Shown: positions 38,591-47,796, counted from the first letter of the stretch. The stretch is DNA of 64,000 bases from Rouxiella badensis (GCA_026967495.1 CP114060.1:2418001-2482000); one strand, 5' to 3'. The notes: generated by a model from the letters alone, not told the origin. Made by a program: numbers and translations.

Positions 38591-39234
38591 TGCTTGATTT
38601 ACTGATCAACGCGATTGAAGACACGCTGTTGATGACCGCCATTTCTGGCCTTATCTCTCTGGTCGCCGGTCTGCCGCTGGGCCTGATTCTGGTGATGACC
38701 AGCCCCGGCGGCATCGCCGAGAATCGCTGGGTCAACCGTTCGCTGGGCCTGGTGATTAACGGTTTTCGTTCACTGCCGTTTATCATCCTGCTGGTGGCGC
38801 TTATTCCCGTGACCCGTTTTCTGATTGGCACCTCGCTCGGCGTATGGGCTGCGATGGTGCCGCTCTCGGTCACCGCAACGCCGTATTTTGCCCGCGTGGC
38901 AGAGGTTTCGCTACGTGACGTCGATCGCGGGCTGATCGATGCAGTGCGCGCGATGGGCGCCAGCAAGCTGCGCATCGTTTGGGACGTGCTGATTCCCGAG
39001 GCGCTGCCGGGCATTCTCTCCGGTTTCGTGGTTACGCTGGTGGCGCTGATTGGTGCGTCGGCGATGGCCGGGGCTATCGGTGCCGGTGGTCTGGGCGACC
39101 TCGCCATTCGCTATGGGTATCAACGGTTTGAAACCACCGTCATGGTTGAGGTGATTGTGGTGCTCATCGTGATGGTCTGCGGTATTCAGTGGCTCGGCGA
39201 CCGTATTGTCGCTAAGGTTGATAAACGCCACTAG
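38578..39234 (+). CDS. metI: Methionine-type ABC transporter permease (MetI-like)
   Basis: 218 residues beginning MSPVMLDLLINAIEDTLLMT, five membrane helices and the coupling loop DAVRAMGASKLRIVWDVLIPE. The ATG at 38578 lies inside the metN end (overlapping frames), so translation is coupled; the longer frame to 38233 is only the metN shadow. Confidence 0.9.
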   Translation: MSPVMLDLLINAIEDTLLMTAISGLISLVAGLPLGLILVMTSPGGIAENRWVNRSLGLVINGFRSLPFIILLVALIPVTRFLIGTSLGVWAAMVPLSVTATPYFARVAEVSLRDVDRGLIDAVRAMGASKLRIVWDVLIPEALPGILSGFVVTLVALIGASAMAGAIGAGGLGDLAIRYGYQRFETTVMVEVIVVLIVMVCGIQWLGDRIVAKVDKRH

Positions 39235-39266
39235 AGCCTGAGCGTTGCTTGCGTCAATCATTTGTG

Positions 39267-39304
39267 CCGCAGTCGGAATACTTAATTAATCCCGCCGACT
39301 GCGG
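39267..39304 (+). terminator. Hairpin between metI and bisC
   Basis: CCGCAGTCGG / CCGACTGCGG, a perfect 10-bp stem with an 18-nt loop but no T-run. It could attenuate rather than stop transcription into bisC. Confidence 0.4.
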
Positions 39305-39343
39305 TAAACTCCCCCTTTACGCCACACTTCAGAATCGATATCT

Positions 39344-41656
39344 ATGACAACCGAACACAATCTCGCCGTTATGCACTGGGGCACCTATCGCGTCACGACC
39401 TCTGAAGGCACGCTGACGGCGATTGAACCGGTTGAATGGGACCGCAATCCCTCGGCCATTGGTCAATCGCTGGTCGATGCGGTTCACGGGCCAAGCCGTA
39501 TTCGCCGTCCGGCGGTGCGCCTCGGTTACCTGAAGCAGGGGCGCGATTCTCGCCACGGGCGCGGCAAAGAGCCTTTTGTCGACGTCAGCTGGGAGACTGC
39601 GTTAGCGCTAGTGGCCGACGAGCTGAGCCGGGTAAAGAATACCTACGGCAACGGGGCGTTTTACGCCGGATCCTACGGCTGGTCAAGCGCAGGGCGTTTT
39701 CATCATGCCCAGAGTCAGCTGCATCGCTTTTTCAACCAGTTGGGCGGCTATACCGGCAGCACCAACACCTACAGTCTGGCGGCCGCAGGACGCCTTTTGC
39801 CGCACATTATCGGCGACCTCGACGTATTGCAGAAACAGCACACCCACTGGTCTTCGCTGGCGGAGCACTGCGAGATGTTTGTGGCGTTCGGTGGTCTGCC
39901 GCTGCGCAATGCACAGGTCAACGGCGGCGGAGCGAACGATCACTCCCTGAAGCACTGGCTCGGACAGATGCAGCAAAACGGCACCCATTTTATCAACGTC
40001 AGTCCGGTCAAAAATGACCTTTCCGGCGTCACCAACGCCGAGTGGCTGTCGTTGAAACCCGGCACTGATACGGCACTGTTGTTGGCGTTGACCCACGTCT
40101 TGATTGAAGAATCTCTGTATAACGCCGAGTTTGTCGCCAGCCACACGGTGGGCTTCGCACAGTATAAAGCCTATCTGCTGGGCGAAAAGGACGGGCAGGC
40201 CAAATCACCAGAATGGGCGGCACCGCTTACCGGAATTGCCGCAGAGAAAATCCGCAGTCTGGCGCGACAGATGGTGGCCAAACGCACGATGATTAATATC
40301 GCCTGGTCGTTGCAGCGCGCGCGTCAGGGCGAACAGACGTTCTGGGCTACGGTGGCGCTGGCCGCGCTCATCGGCCAAATAGGGACCCTTGGCGGCGGAC
40401 TGGGCTTTGCTTATGCCAGTACTAATCTGGCCGGTGCCGATCGTCGTACCTTCTCTGGCCCGCGTTTCCCGGCGGGGCAGAATGCGGTGAGCGACAAGAT
40501 ACCGGTTGCGCGCCTCTCCGACATGTTGCTCAATCCTGGGGGCAACTACCAGTTCGACGGCAAAGACTGTCAATATCCCGATATTCGCGTGGTGTATTGG
40601 GCGGGTGGTAACGCCTTCCACCATCATCAGGACCTGAATCGACTGGTCGAGGCCTGGCGTCAGCCTGACACGGTGGTGGTGCACGAGCAGTACTGGACTG
40701 CGCAGGCCAAGTTCGCCGATATCGTCTTCCCGGCGACCACCTCTCTCGAACGCAGCGATATTGGCAGCTCGAGCAATGACGGATTTATGATTGCGATGCG
40801 CCAGCATATTCCTGCGCAGGGTGAAGCACGGGACGACTACGCGATTTTTCACGCGCTGGCCGAGCGTCTGGGCTTTGGCGAAAGCTTTAGCGAAGGGCGT
40901 GACGCCGAGGCGTGGATCCGCTTTATGTATGAAAGTTCGATCCCACGGGCACAGGCCGACGGCATTGAGTTACCGCCGTTCGACGAGTTTTGGCAGCGCG
41001 GGAAACTGGAATATGCGCGTCCTGACGCGCCGCAAATCTTCCTCAAAGCGTTTCGCGAAAACCCGCAGGCGTCGCCGCTGGAAACGCCGTCCGGTAAAAT
41101 CGAACTGTTCTCCCAGACGGTGGCAGATTTTGGCTATGAAGAGTGTCCGGGACATCCGTTCTGGTATGAGCCGGACGCGCAGGCGCAGCGTGAAATGGCC
41201 GCCCGCTGGCCGCTGCATTTGTTGTCCAGCCAGCCGAGAACGCGTCTGCATAGCCAGTACGATCAGGGCAGCGAGAGTCGCCGTACCAAGGTTCAGGGGC
41301 GTGAACCGCTGTGGCTGCATCCTGAAGATGCCGCCGCGCGGGGCGTGACAGAGGGCAGCGTGGTGAAGGTATTCAACTCGCGCGGAGCCATCTTGGCCGG
41401 GGTACATCTGAGCGAAGACATTCGGCCCGGCGTGGTGCAGATGTCGACCGGCGCCTGGTACGACCCGCAGGACTCGAGCCAGCCAAACTCGCTCGACAAG
41501 CACGGGAATCCGAACGTACTTACCGAAGACATTGGCAGCTCGCGCCTGGGGCAGGGATGCAGTGCGCAGAGCTGCTGGGTTGAGATAGCGCCTTGGCAGG
41601 GGCAGCTGCCCGACGTGACGGCCTTCGAACCGCCGCCGTTTGTCCGCGCAGACTAA
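39344..41656 (+). CDS. bisC: Molybdopterin oxidoreductase, biotin/methionine sulfoxide reductase type
   Basis: A 770-residue member of the DMSO-reductase family with no N-terminal Fe-S Cys motif and no Tat signal, so cytoplasmic like BisC. The molybdenum-ligand Ser lies in YGWSSAGRFHHAQSQ; WETALALVADEL, NAFHHHQDLNRL and the C-terminal LLSSQPRTRLHSQYD bind molybdopterin guanine dinucleotide. BisC reduces biotin sulfoxide and free methionine-S-sulfoxide. Placement directly after a methionine-type importer suggests salvage of oxidised methionine. Confidence 0.85.
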   Translation: MTTEHNLAVMHWGTYRVTTSEGTLTAIEPVEWDRNPSAIGQSLVDAVHGPSRIRRPAVRLGYLKQGRDSRHGRGKEPFVDVSWETALALVADELSRVKNTYGNGAFYAGSYGWSSAGRFHHAQSQLHRFFNQLGGYTGSTNTYSLAAAGRLLPHIIGDLDVLQKQHTHWSSLAEHCEMFVAFGGLPLRNAQVNGGGANDHSLKHWLGQMQQNGTHFINVSPVKNDLSGVTNAEWLSLKPGTDTALLLALTHVLIEESLYNAEFVASHTVGFAQYKAYLLGEKDGQAKSPEWAAPLTGIAAEKIRSLARQMVAKRTMINIAWSLQRARQGEQTFWATVALAALIGQIGTLGGGLGFAYASTNLAGADRRTFSGPRFPAGQNAVSDKIPVARLSDMLLNPGGNYQFDGKDCQYPDIRVVYWAGGNAFHHHQDLNRLVEAWRQPDTVVVHEQYWTAQAKFADIVFPATTSLERSDIGSSSNDGFMIAMRQHIPAQGEARDDYAIFHALAERLGFGESFSEGRDAEAWIRFMYESSIPRAQADGIELPPFDEFWQRGKLEYARPDAPQIFLKAFRENPQASPLETPSGKIELFSQTVADFGYEECPGHPFWYEPDAQAQREMAARWPLHLLSSQPRTRLHSQYDQGSESRRTKVQGREPLWLHPEDAAARGVTEGSVVKVFNSRGAILAGVHLSEDIRPGVVQMSTGAWYDPQDSSQPNSLDKHGNPNVLTEDIGSSRLGQGCSAQSCWVEIAPWQGQLPDVTAFEPPPFVRAD

Positions 41657-41668
41657 GAGACCGCTGAG

Positions 41669-42415
41669 ATGATGACGCCGCAAAAGCACGCCACGCTTGA
41701 TGATTTTATCGTTGAGACGGAATACGGCGTTATCGGTGATGATGCGGACGTGCGCTATCTCAAAGTGAGCTTCTGCACCGAGGCTTATCGCGAAGAGGAT
41801 TTTGCCAGATACGCCATCAACAAGCCTGACAGCCTGACGCGCGCAGTGCCAAAACGTAAAGCGGAATACCTGGCGGGCCGTTACTGCTGCGCTGCGCTGT
41901 TGCGGGGGTTCTCGGTCTCCTCCGAGGTGACAACCCATCAAGACCGCTCACCTTGCTGGCCTCAGGGGATGCGTGGCACAATATCTCACGGCACGGTGTC
42001 GGACGGATACAGTCAGGCGATGGCTATCGTGACCTCTCGCCCACAGCTGTGTCTCGGGGCAGATATCGAGGTGCTTAACCGGGAGGTTTTACGCGAAATC
42101 TGTGAAACCTTTACCCAGCCTGCCGAGCGAGAGTATCTGCAAACGCTGGCGATAGATCTGGACTTTAGCCTGTTGCTGGCATTCTCGGCAAAAGAAAGTT
42201 TATTTAAGGCCTTATATCCTCAGGTAAAGACTTTCTTTGGATTTGAATATGCTTCTGTCGATTCAATTAATACGCTAAATAAAACCTTTGTCTTAAGATT
42301 TAACAGGGATTTAAATGAGGTATTTACAGCCGGTGTTAAAATAAAGGGAAGCTATGCGTTTGACGGTAAAATTATTATTACGATTGTGGTTATAGATTCG
42401 CTTTCGCCTTTCTAG
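41669..42415 (+). CDS. 4'-phosphopantetheinyl transferase (EntD/Sfp type)
   Basis: 248 residues. Conserved blocks: LAGRYCCAALL, RGTISHG, LGADIE (Mg-binding Asp/Glu), FSAKESLFKALYP (catalytic Glu-Lys). It transfers phosphopantetheine from CoA to carrier proteins. At the edge of the polyketide cluster, it is the natural activator of the three carrier domains at 47793, 50911 and 53621. It lies 12 nt after bisC and may be cotranscribed with it. Confidence 0.88.
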   Translation: MMTPQKHATLDDFIVETEYGVIGDDADVRYLKVSFCTEAYREEDFARYAINKPDSLTRAVPKRKAEYLAGRYCCAALLRGFSVSSEVTTHQDRSPCWPQGMRGTISHGTVSDGYSQAMAIVTSRPQLCLGADIEVLNREVLREICETFTQPAEREYLQTLAIDLDFSLLLAFSAKESLFKALYPQVKTFFGFEYASVDSINTLNKTFVLRFNRDLNEVFTAGVKIKGSYAFDGKIIITIVVIDSLSPF

Positions 42416-42690
42416 GTTAAATCTTACTCGGCACCTTTTACCAGGCGCTAGCGCATTATTCATGGTAACATTATGTATTATTTTTTTACTTCTCTCATAT
42501 AAGAAATTGGACCATAGTATTTGTTCCTTTACGACTCCCTTGCACAAATTCCCTTCAAAGAATGGGCTTCCCATTCAAATTGAAAGCAGAAAAAGTCTTT
42601 TATTATCAATTAGGTAATAAAATTCCCACGGTGACAAGAATTATAAAACCATAACAAAACGTTAGCCTCGATGTCAAAACAGGAGAGGAA
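42416..42690. other. Intergenic region upstream of luxR-type gene
   Basis: 275 bp, AT-rich in the first half, holding the regulator promoter. A good ribosome site (GGAGAGG) precedes 42691. No lux-box-like repeat was found here. Confidence 0.5.
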
Positions 42691-43470
42691 ATGGATAGCA
42701 ATTTACTGTTTCAGGCACTGGATAATACTCTACAGAAAATTCAGCGTGCCGATAGCAAAGAAATGCTGCAAGCCATCTGCGGCAATTTTTTTAAACAGGC
42801 CGGGATCGACTATTTTATGTTCGCTCTCTGTCACTCAAGCTCTCTGGCTGACCCTGATATTCTGATCATCGAAAACCTGCCGGCAGACTGGTGCGATTTC
42901 TATTTTCGACGCGGGTTTCAGCGCATCGATCCGATAACCGCTTACTGTTTCTCTAACACGGTGCCTATCCACTGGCATAAGCTTATCCAGTTGCCTGAAT
43001 ACCGCGATTCGCAGTTTCAGGTCATGATGCATAACGCGAAAAGTTTTGGATTAACGTCGGGTCTGAGTATTCCACTGCGTACCGTCACCGGTGGGTCGGG
43101 AATGTTGAGTCTGATTAGCCGCCAGACGGCCGACAAGAGTGAAAACAGCTTCAATATCCTCACGCCTTACGCCATGCTGTTAACCAGCCATTTGCTCGAA
43201 AGCGTCAACCGCAATAACTGGATGAACAAAGAACAGTCGCTGGACAAGGTGAAACTGACGGGGCGGGAATATGACTGCCTGTTCTGGGCCTGTGAAGGAA
43301 AGACCTCATGGGAAATATCGAAGATATTATGTATCAGCGAAAGAACGGTGATGTTTCACCTTAATAATGCGACCGAGAAATTTGGCGCAAAAAATCGCCA
43401 GCACGCGGTTGCCAAGGGTATCCTCGGCAATATCATCCGGCCGAAAATTTATCCGGATGATACGCCGTAA
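42691..43470 (+). CDS. LuxR-family quorum-sensing regulator
   Basis: 259 residues. The autoinducer domain keeps W67, Y71, D80, P81 and W95, with exactly the spacing of the five AHL-contact residues of TraR (57, 61, 70, 71, 85). The C-terminal GerE helix-turn-helix is LTGREYDCLFWACEGKTSWE followed by ISKILCISERTVMFHLNN. No luxI-type synthase is in the window, so it is locally a solo that may respond to a distant synthase. It lies between the phosphopantetheinyl transferase and the biosynthetic operon and is the likely cluster activator. Confidence 0.9.
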   Translation: MDSNLLFQALDNTLQKIQRADSKEMLQAICGNFFKQAGIDYFMFALCHSSSLADPDILIIENLPADWCDFYFRRGFQRIDPITAYCFSNTVPIHWHKLIQLPEYRDSQFQVMMHNAKSFGLTSGLSIPLRTVTGGSGMLSLISRQTADKSENSFNILTPYAMLLTSHLLESVNRNNWMNKEQSLDKVKLTGREYDCLFWACEGKTSWEISKILCISERTVMFHLNNATEKFGAKNRQHAVAKGILGNIIRPKIYPDDTP

Positions 43471-43475
43471 CGCAT

Positions 43476-43826
43476 TTATTCAGAGAGAAGATGGGTCTTC
43501 TTGAAGCCCTGTGGACTCTTGAGGCCATAGCCCAGCGCGCGGTCAAAACCGATATGCACAATCCAGATTAACGCTAGCATTAACACCTGTGGGTAGAGGG
43601 GATAGAATGCTAACAATATAATCGGCAACACATAGTTATGCGTCAGATTATATAAAAATGCACCGGCGCGATTGTTAAATAAATAGCCCACCATTGCCAG
43701 GTCAGGCACCAGAATGAAATAACAGAAATAGAGCCAGCTGAAGTGAAAGTGCCAATACAACGTCAGGCCCGAGAGCAGTAAGAGCAGATTTTCACAGCGT
43801 ACAATGACCAGATGCTGTAATTGCAT
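43476..43826 (-). CDS. DUF4260-family small membrane protein
   Basis: 116 residues with three to four hydrophobic helices (WLYFCYFILVPDLAMVGYLF, NYVLPIILLAFYPLYPQVL) and the typical ending FDRALGYGLKSPQGFKKTHL. Function unknown. It is the last minus-strand gene of the biosynthetic operon, 14 nt after the thioesterase, so it may serve export or self-protection, or be a passenger. Convergent with luxR. Confidence 0.8.
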   Translation of the reverse strand: MQLQHLVIVRCENLLLLLSGLTLYWHFHFSWLYFCYFILVPDLAMVGYLFNNRAGAFLYNLTHNYVLPIILLAFYPLYPQVLMLALIWIVHIGFDRALGYGLKSPQGFKKTHLLSE

Positions 43827-43840
43827 GATAATTCCTCTTT

Positions 43841-44614
43841 TTATCGCGATAGCGGTAATTGTTCCAATACGGAACCTAGCTTTTTAAGAAAATCACTGGC
43901 ATGAGTGCGAATAAAAAAATGTCCGCCTTCATGCAGTGATGTAGAAAATTGCCCCGTCGTACTGTTTTTCCACGGCCGCTGAGCTGAAATATCCACCAGC
44001 GGATCGGTGTCATTGGCAAATAAATGCACCGGGCAGGGCAGCGTTATCTCAGGCCTTACGGGGGCATGCGATTCGCACAGCGATAAATCGGCCCGCACTA
44101 TTTCCAGCATCCAGCTCACCCAGGCTTTATTCGCCAGCAGCTCTGCGTCCAACCCCCCAAACGAGCTGATAAACTTCAGCAGCGTGCTGTCGTCCATCTC
44201 GCGGTTGGCGTTAAACGGATAGGCAAACTGCGGCGCACGCTGGCCACTGACCAGTAGCGCACGCGGTGCAAACCCACGCTGACTCGCCCGCAACGCCAAA
44301 TCGTGTGCGAACCAGGCACCCATGCTGTGACCATAAATCGCAAAATTTACCTCAGGCAGCTGCGGTAACAAAGCCTCGGCGACCTTCTCCGCCAAGGTCC
44401 GAAAGTCGGTTTCCTTCGGCCGCCTGTGCTGTCCCTCGCGTCCTGGAAATACCAGCGGGCAGACGTTTATCCACGCTGGCAGCGCCAGCCGCCAGCGGGT
44501 GAAAATCGCACTGCTTCCCCCAGCGTAGGGGAAACAGAGCAGATTCAAGCGGCCGTCGTGCGCCAACGTATGCGCCAGCCAGTTATCCTGTTCGAGCGTT
44601 GCGGCATCGTTCAT
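43841..44614 (-). CDS. Type II thioesterase (GrsT/TEII family)
   Basis: An alpha/beta hydrolase that clears misacylated carrier proteins: NLLCFPYAGGSSAIF, FPGREGQHRR, the nucleophile elbow YGHSMGAWFA and a final LHEGGHFF with the catalytic His. The ATG at 44614 overlaps the previous stop (TGATG), so it is coupled. The longer frame to 44716 is upstream-gene shadow. 257 residues. Confidence 0.88.
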   Translation of the reverse strand: MNDAATLEQDNWLAHTLAHDGRLNLLCFPYAGGSSAIFTRWRLALPAWINVCPLVFPGREGQHRRPKETDFRTLAEKVAEALLPQLPEVNFAIYGHSMGAWFAHDLALRASQRGFAPRALLVSGQRAPQFAYPFNANREMDDSTLLKFISSFGGLDAELLANKAWVSWMLEIVRADLSLCESHAPVRPEITLPCPVHLFANDTDPLVDISAQRPWKNSTTGQFSTSLHEGGHFFIRTHASDFLKKLGSVLEQLPLSR

Positions 44615-45768
44615 CAGTCGCTCCCGACTTTCCCGCTCAGCACCGGAGCAATAACCTCTGCTTTCTTCGGCGGAGCGATATTTCGGCGACGGCTCAGCAA
44701 CGCTTTGGCTTTCCATAATGTTCTGAATATCAGCGCCTGCTTCTTACGCGACGGGAAGCTTGCCATGATGGACGCCAGCACCCACGGGGCGACCAGATGC
44801 ATGTTATTGGGTGAGCCGTGCACGTCTGCCAGGCAATACACCCGTGCGTCCGCCGCAATCTTCTTCAGTGACTGAATTTCCGATGACGGGATGATTTCGT
44901 CATACTCGCTTTGCAAATAATGCACCGGGATAGCCAGCTTCGGCGCGTCGTTAAGGGTAATCTGCCAGTCGGGCATCTGGATGAACAGCGATTCCCGCGT
45001 CAAACCTGTTAGATGCGACAGGGTGCGACGGGTCGCCAGCGGTACCGCCGTCGAGTTGTATTGACGGAAGAAGCTGGCAACCGGTGCGCCGACCGTAGTA
45101 ATGCCGCGAATGCGGCTGTCCTTTGCCGCGGCGAGCAGGGCAAGGTGACCGCTAAAGCTCAGCGCCATCAAATGACACTGCTGGGTATCGGCACGGCCCT
45201 GCAACGCGTCCAGAATCTGCGAGAAAAGCGTCCAGGTTTCCGGCGTATAGCGCAGGGTGTTTTCACCGACGCCCGGCATCTCGGTCACCACGACGCACAG
45301 CTTGAGCCGCTTAGCCATCAGCAGAAAGCGCGCCCACTGTTCCTTGATAGAGATTATGCCGCCGCACACCACCACCACCGGCCAGTTTTTGTCCAATCCG
45401 GTGGCGTAGGCCTTGAAGGCTCCTTCGGCGAGTACCAGCGTCTCAAACTTGACCTTGGCCTGCGCCATCGATTTCTCGAAGTTTTCGATGCAGGCGTCAT
45501 GCGCCGTTTGCTGCATCTCGTTTTCGACAAACGGAAAACGTGCCAGGTTGTAAAGCTTGGCGGCATCAGACCAGTTTTGCAGCTGTTCCATCTGGAGCGC
45601 GACCCTGCACCATTCTGCGGTCCAGCTGCCCGCTTCGCTGCCTTCGGCGTGGGTTATCCGCTTAAGGATCTCCTTGACGCCGCCGGGTTTGAGCTGCTGA
45701 GCCTCACAGTGCAGCAGGACAAAATTTTTCAGTTCTTCGAGATATTCTGCTTCTTCTTGTCGATGCAT
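44614..45768 (-). CDS. Alpha/beta hydrolase, candidate tetronate acetate-eliminating enzyme (Agg5-like)
   Basis: 384 residues. A helical N-terminal region of about 120 residues precedes an alpha/beta hydrolase core with VVVVCGGIISIKEQWA, nucleophile elbow ALSFSGHLAL, acid region LQSEYDEIIP and His in DVHGSPNNMH. It resembles FrsA/DUF1100 and pseudooxynicotine-hydrolase-type proteins. In agglomerin and abyssomicin pathways an alpha/beta hydrolase removes acetate from an acetylated tetronate to give an exocyclic methylene. The operon here also has the acetylating enzyme, so this is the best candidate for that step; the role is inference. Confidence 0.65.
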   Translation of the reverse strand: MHRQEEAEYLEELKNFVLLHCEAQQLKPGGVKEILKRITHAEGSEAGSWTAEWCRVALQMEQLQNWSDAAKLYNLARFPFVENEMQQTAHDACIENFEKSMAQAKVKFETLVLAEGAFKAYATGLDKNWPVVVVCGGIISIKEQWARFLLMAKRLKLCVVVTEMPGVGENTLRYTPETWTLFSQILDALQGRADTQQCHLMALSFSGHLALLAAAKDSRIRGITTVGAPVASFFRQYNSTAVPLATRRTLSHLTGLTRESLFIQMPDWQITLNDAPKLAIPVHYLQSEYDEIIPSSEIQSLKKIAADARVYCLADVHGSPNNMHLVAPWVLASIMASFPSRKKQALIFRTLWKAKALLSRRRNIAPPKKAEVIAPVLSGKVGSD

Positions 45769-45770
45769 GC

Positions 45771-46988
45771 TTAGCCTCCTTCCTGAAAGAGTTGCAGCTG
45801 GAGCTGTCTGCGGTAGGCGATACGGTTATTAATCTTGCGCTGTATGAAAGTGAATTGGTTAAGGGCGCAATAATTGACGCGCCTTAAAAACTGCTGCATT
45901 GGCGTATGTGCGCCGAGGAGTTTTTCCTGACGCTGCTGCAAATTGACCACGAAATCGACGTCGGCCTGGCGCTTGGCCTGAAACGCCTTGAACAGCGAGA
46001 TATCGACACTGTTTTTCTCCAGCCCACTGACCAGCATCGGGGCCAGCGTGATGGCATCCTGAATCGCCAAATTAACGCCCTGACCGAGCAGCGGCGTCAC
46101 GGTGTGCGCCGCATCGCCTATCAGCAACAGGCCTTCACGTCCCCACTGCGGCGCGGTAGTGGTAAAAATATCCAGCAGGTGAATGTCGTTCCAGTTGCGG
46201 ACATGCTCGCGCACGTGCTTGCCAAAGCCCGCGTCGATGCCATCAACCAACTGATAAAATGACTCGATTCCCTCGCGACGCAGCGCCATAAACCCGCCTT
46301 TAGGTATATTGACACCGGCGCGGTAGTAGTCGGGGAAAGTGGGCAGCAGGATCAGGTGGTTAGCGCCATCTATCATAATGCGAGCGGTATTCTCGGGCGC
46401 ATCGGCGGGCAGTGGCACCTTGAACCACAGTACGTCACGCGCCGCCTGATGCTTCTTCCATTCAATCTTGCCGAGGTCGCGAATCTTGCTGTAGCGACCG
46501 TCGGCACCGACCACAACGCGTGCCCGCAGGACGCGAGGTTCCTTCTCGTCGTGCAGACGATAGCTCACGCCGCTGACGGTGTTATCCGACCACAGCAGCT
46601 CGTCGCAGGTCGCGCCGCGAATAATTTTACAGTTGGCGTAGGTTTCCAGACGCTTAAGCAGCGCGCTCAGCAGCACCGGCTGCGGAATATCCATCACGTA
46701 CTTGTGGCGGTAGGGAACCTTGGTGTAGTTAATGGTGAGCAGCGACTTTCCGCGCTCGGTCAGCATCATCCGGTGCGTCTCGAGACAGCCGTGCTCAAGC
46801 AGGTCATCTAGAATGCCCAGCTCTTTGAAAATACTTACGGTATCCGGCTGCATGGATTCACCACGAAACGAACGTTTGTAGCTCAGTGAACTCTCAAGCA
46901 GAGTGATATCCACTCCCGCTCTGGCCAGTTGTAAAGCCAGTACTAATCCTGCAGGCCCTGCGCCAACAATACAGATATCAGTCATCAC
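45771..46988 (-). CDS. FAD-dependent monooxygenase (PHBH fold)
   Basis: 405 residues with the dinucleotide motif DICIVGAGPAGLVLALQLA, the DG motif VVGADGRYSKIRDL and the GD motif LLIGDAAHTVTPLLGQGVN. Class A flavoprotein hydroxylases use NAD(P)H and O2. It sits inside the operon between the alpha/beta hydrolase and the E2-like acyltransferase and probably oxidises the acyl tetronate or a precursor. No such enzyme belongs to the minimal tetronate set, so the product may differ from agglomerin. Confidence 0.85.
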   Translation of the reverse strand: MMTDICIVGAGPAGLVLALQLARAGVDITLLESSLSYKRSFRGESMQPDTVSIFKELGILDDLLEHGCLETHRMMLTERGKSLLTINYTKVPYRHKYVMDIPQPVLLSALLKRLETYANCKIIRGATCDELLWSDNTVSGVSYRLHDEKEPRVLRARVVVGADGRYSKIRDLGKIEWKKHQAARDVLWFKVPLPADAPENTARIMIDGANHLILLPTFPDYYRAGVNIPKGGFMALRREGIESFYQLVDGIDAGFGKHVREHVRNWNDIHLLDIFTTTAPQWGREGLLLIGDAAHTVTPLLGQGVNLAIQDAITLAPMLVSGLEKNSVDISLFKAFQAKRQADVDFVVNLQQRQEKLLGAHTPMQQFLRRVNYCALNQFTFIQRKINNRIAYRRQLQLQLFQEGG

Positions 46989-47007
46989 TCATTCCTCTTT
47001 GGGAAAC

Positions 47008-47796
47008 TTAGGCAGCGGGCAGTTGCGCCACGTTTTCATTGTTGTCGAAGGCGAACTTTTCCAGCTTGTTTTTGATTTTTGACAGGATCTCGGCGGAAAC
47101 TGCGCCGTCGAGAATGCGGTGGTCAAACACCAGCGTCAGCGTAGTAGCATGGGCCACCGTCAGTTGGCTGTTCTTGACCCACGCACGTTCGGTGATATCG
47201 CCCACGCCCAGCGTCAGCGTCGATCCCGGCAGCGGGACAAAGCGCGTGACGGCGCGGCCGCCGAGCGAGGTCACCGTAAACGAACCCTGCACGCGGCTTT
47301 TTACCTCCGGGCGGCGCATGGCCAACCGAAACAGCAGCCTGCCGAGCAGAAGTGGCGCTTTCTGGATCTTACGGATTGGCGCGAAGACTTCGGCGCTGGC
47401 AATTTCCTGCGTCTTGAAGTAGTCGATACGCGCCTGAATGGCGGTAAGCGACAGCTGGTCGGCGCCCTCAACCACGGCAGAGGCAACGACGCGCTGTTCG
47501 TCAACGGTTTTATCCAACGTAAACTTGGCGTTCACCTCACCGAGCGTCACCAAGCGCGGAAACAGCTGGCCGATGAGCATGCTGTTCGCCGCCGGGTACT
47601 CCGCCACCACCTGCGCCATCGCCTGAATAAAGTAGGCGAGATAGCTGTAACGCTTGCCGCTCTGCTGGCGATGCCGCACCACTTCCGTCATTTCGACGTC
47701 GGTGTCGATAGACACGGGACGATAGGCATGCGACTGCTCCAGAAACAGCAGCGTATGCTGGCGCTGTTTCGGAAAAGGCTGCTGAGTGTGGCTCAT
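47008..47796 (-). CDS. Free-standing 2-oxoacid-dehydrogenase-type acyltransferase, candidate tetronate acetyltransferase (Agg4-like)
   Basis: 262 residues equal to the catalytic domain of a dihydrolipoamide acyltransferase: SYLAYFIQAMAQVVAEYP at the N side and TLTLVFDHRILDGAVSAE near the end with the catalytic His and Asp. There is no lipoyl or subunit-binding domain, and no E1 or E3 genes are nearby, so it is not part of a dehydrogenase complex. Proteins of this shape acetylate the hydroxymethyl group of tetronates in agglomerin-type pathways. It overlaps the downstream-named ACP start by 4 nt, supporting a shared function. Confidence 0.75.
   Translation of the reverse strand: MSHTQQPFPKQRQHTLLFLEQSHAYRPVSIDTDVEMTEVVRHRQQSGKRYSYLAYFIQAMAQVVAEYPAANSMLIGQLFPRLVTLGEVNAKFTLDKTVDEQRVVASAVVEGADQLSLTAIQARIDYFKTQEIASAEVFAPIRKIQKAPLLLGRLLFRLAMRRPEVKSRVQGSFTVTSLGGRAVTRFVPLPGSTLTLGVGDITERAWVKNSQLTVAHATTLTLVFDHRILDGAVSAEILSKIKNKLEKFAFDNNENVAQLPAA

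Noticed and set aside
40970..41941. 323-codon minus-strand ORF across the bisC end
   Set aside because: Antisense shadow of bisC and the phosphopantetheinyl transferase; His/Arg-rich composition typical of GC-rich shadows.
42416..43470. Adjacent luxI-type AHL synthase
   Set aside because: No frame near the luxR-type gene has synthase features; the neighbours are a phosphopantetheinyl transferase and DUF4260.
47008..47796. Pyruvate or 2-oxoglutarate dehydrogenase E2 subunit
   Set aside because: No lipoyl or subunit-binding domain and no E1/E3 neighbours; the context is biosynthetic.
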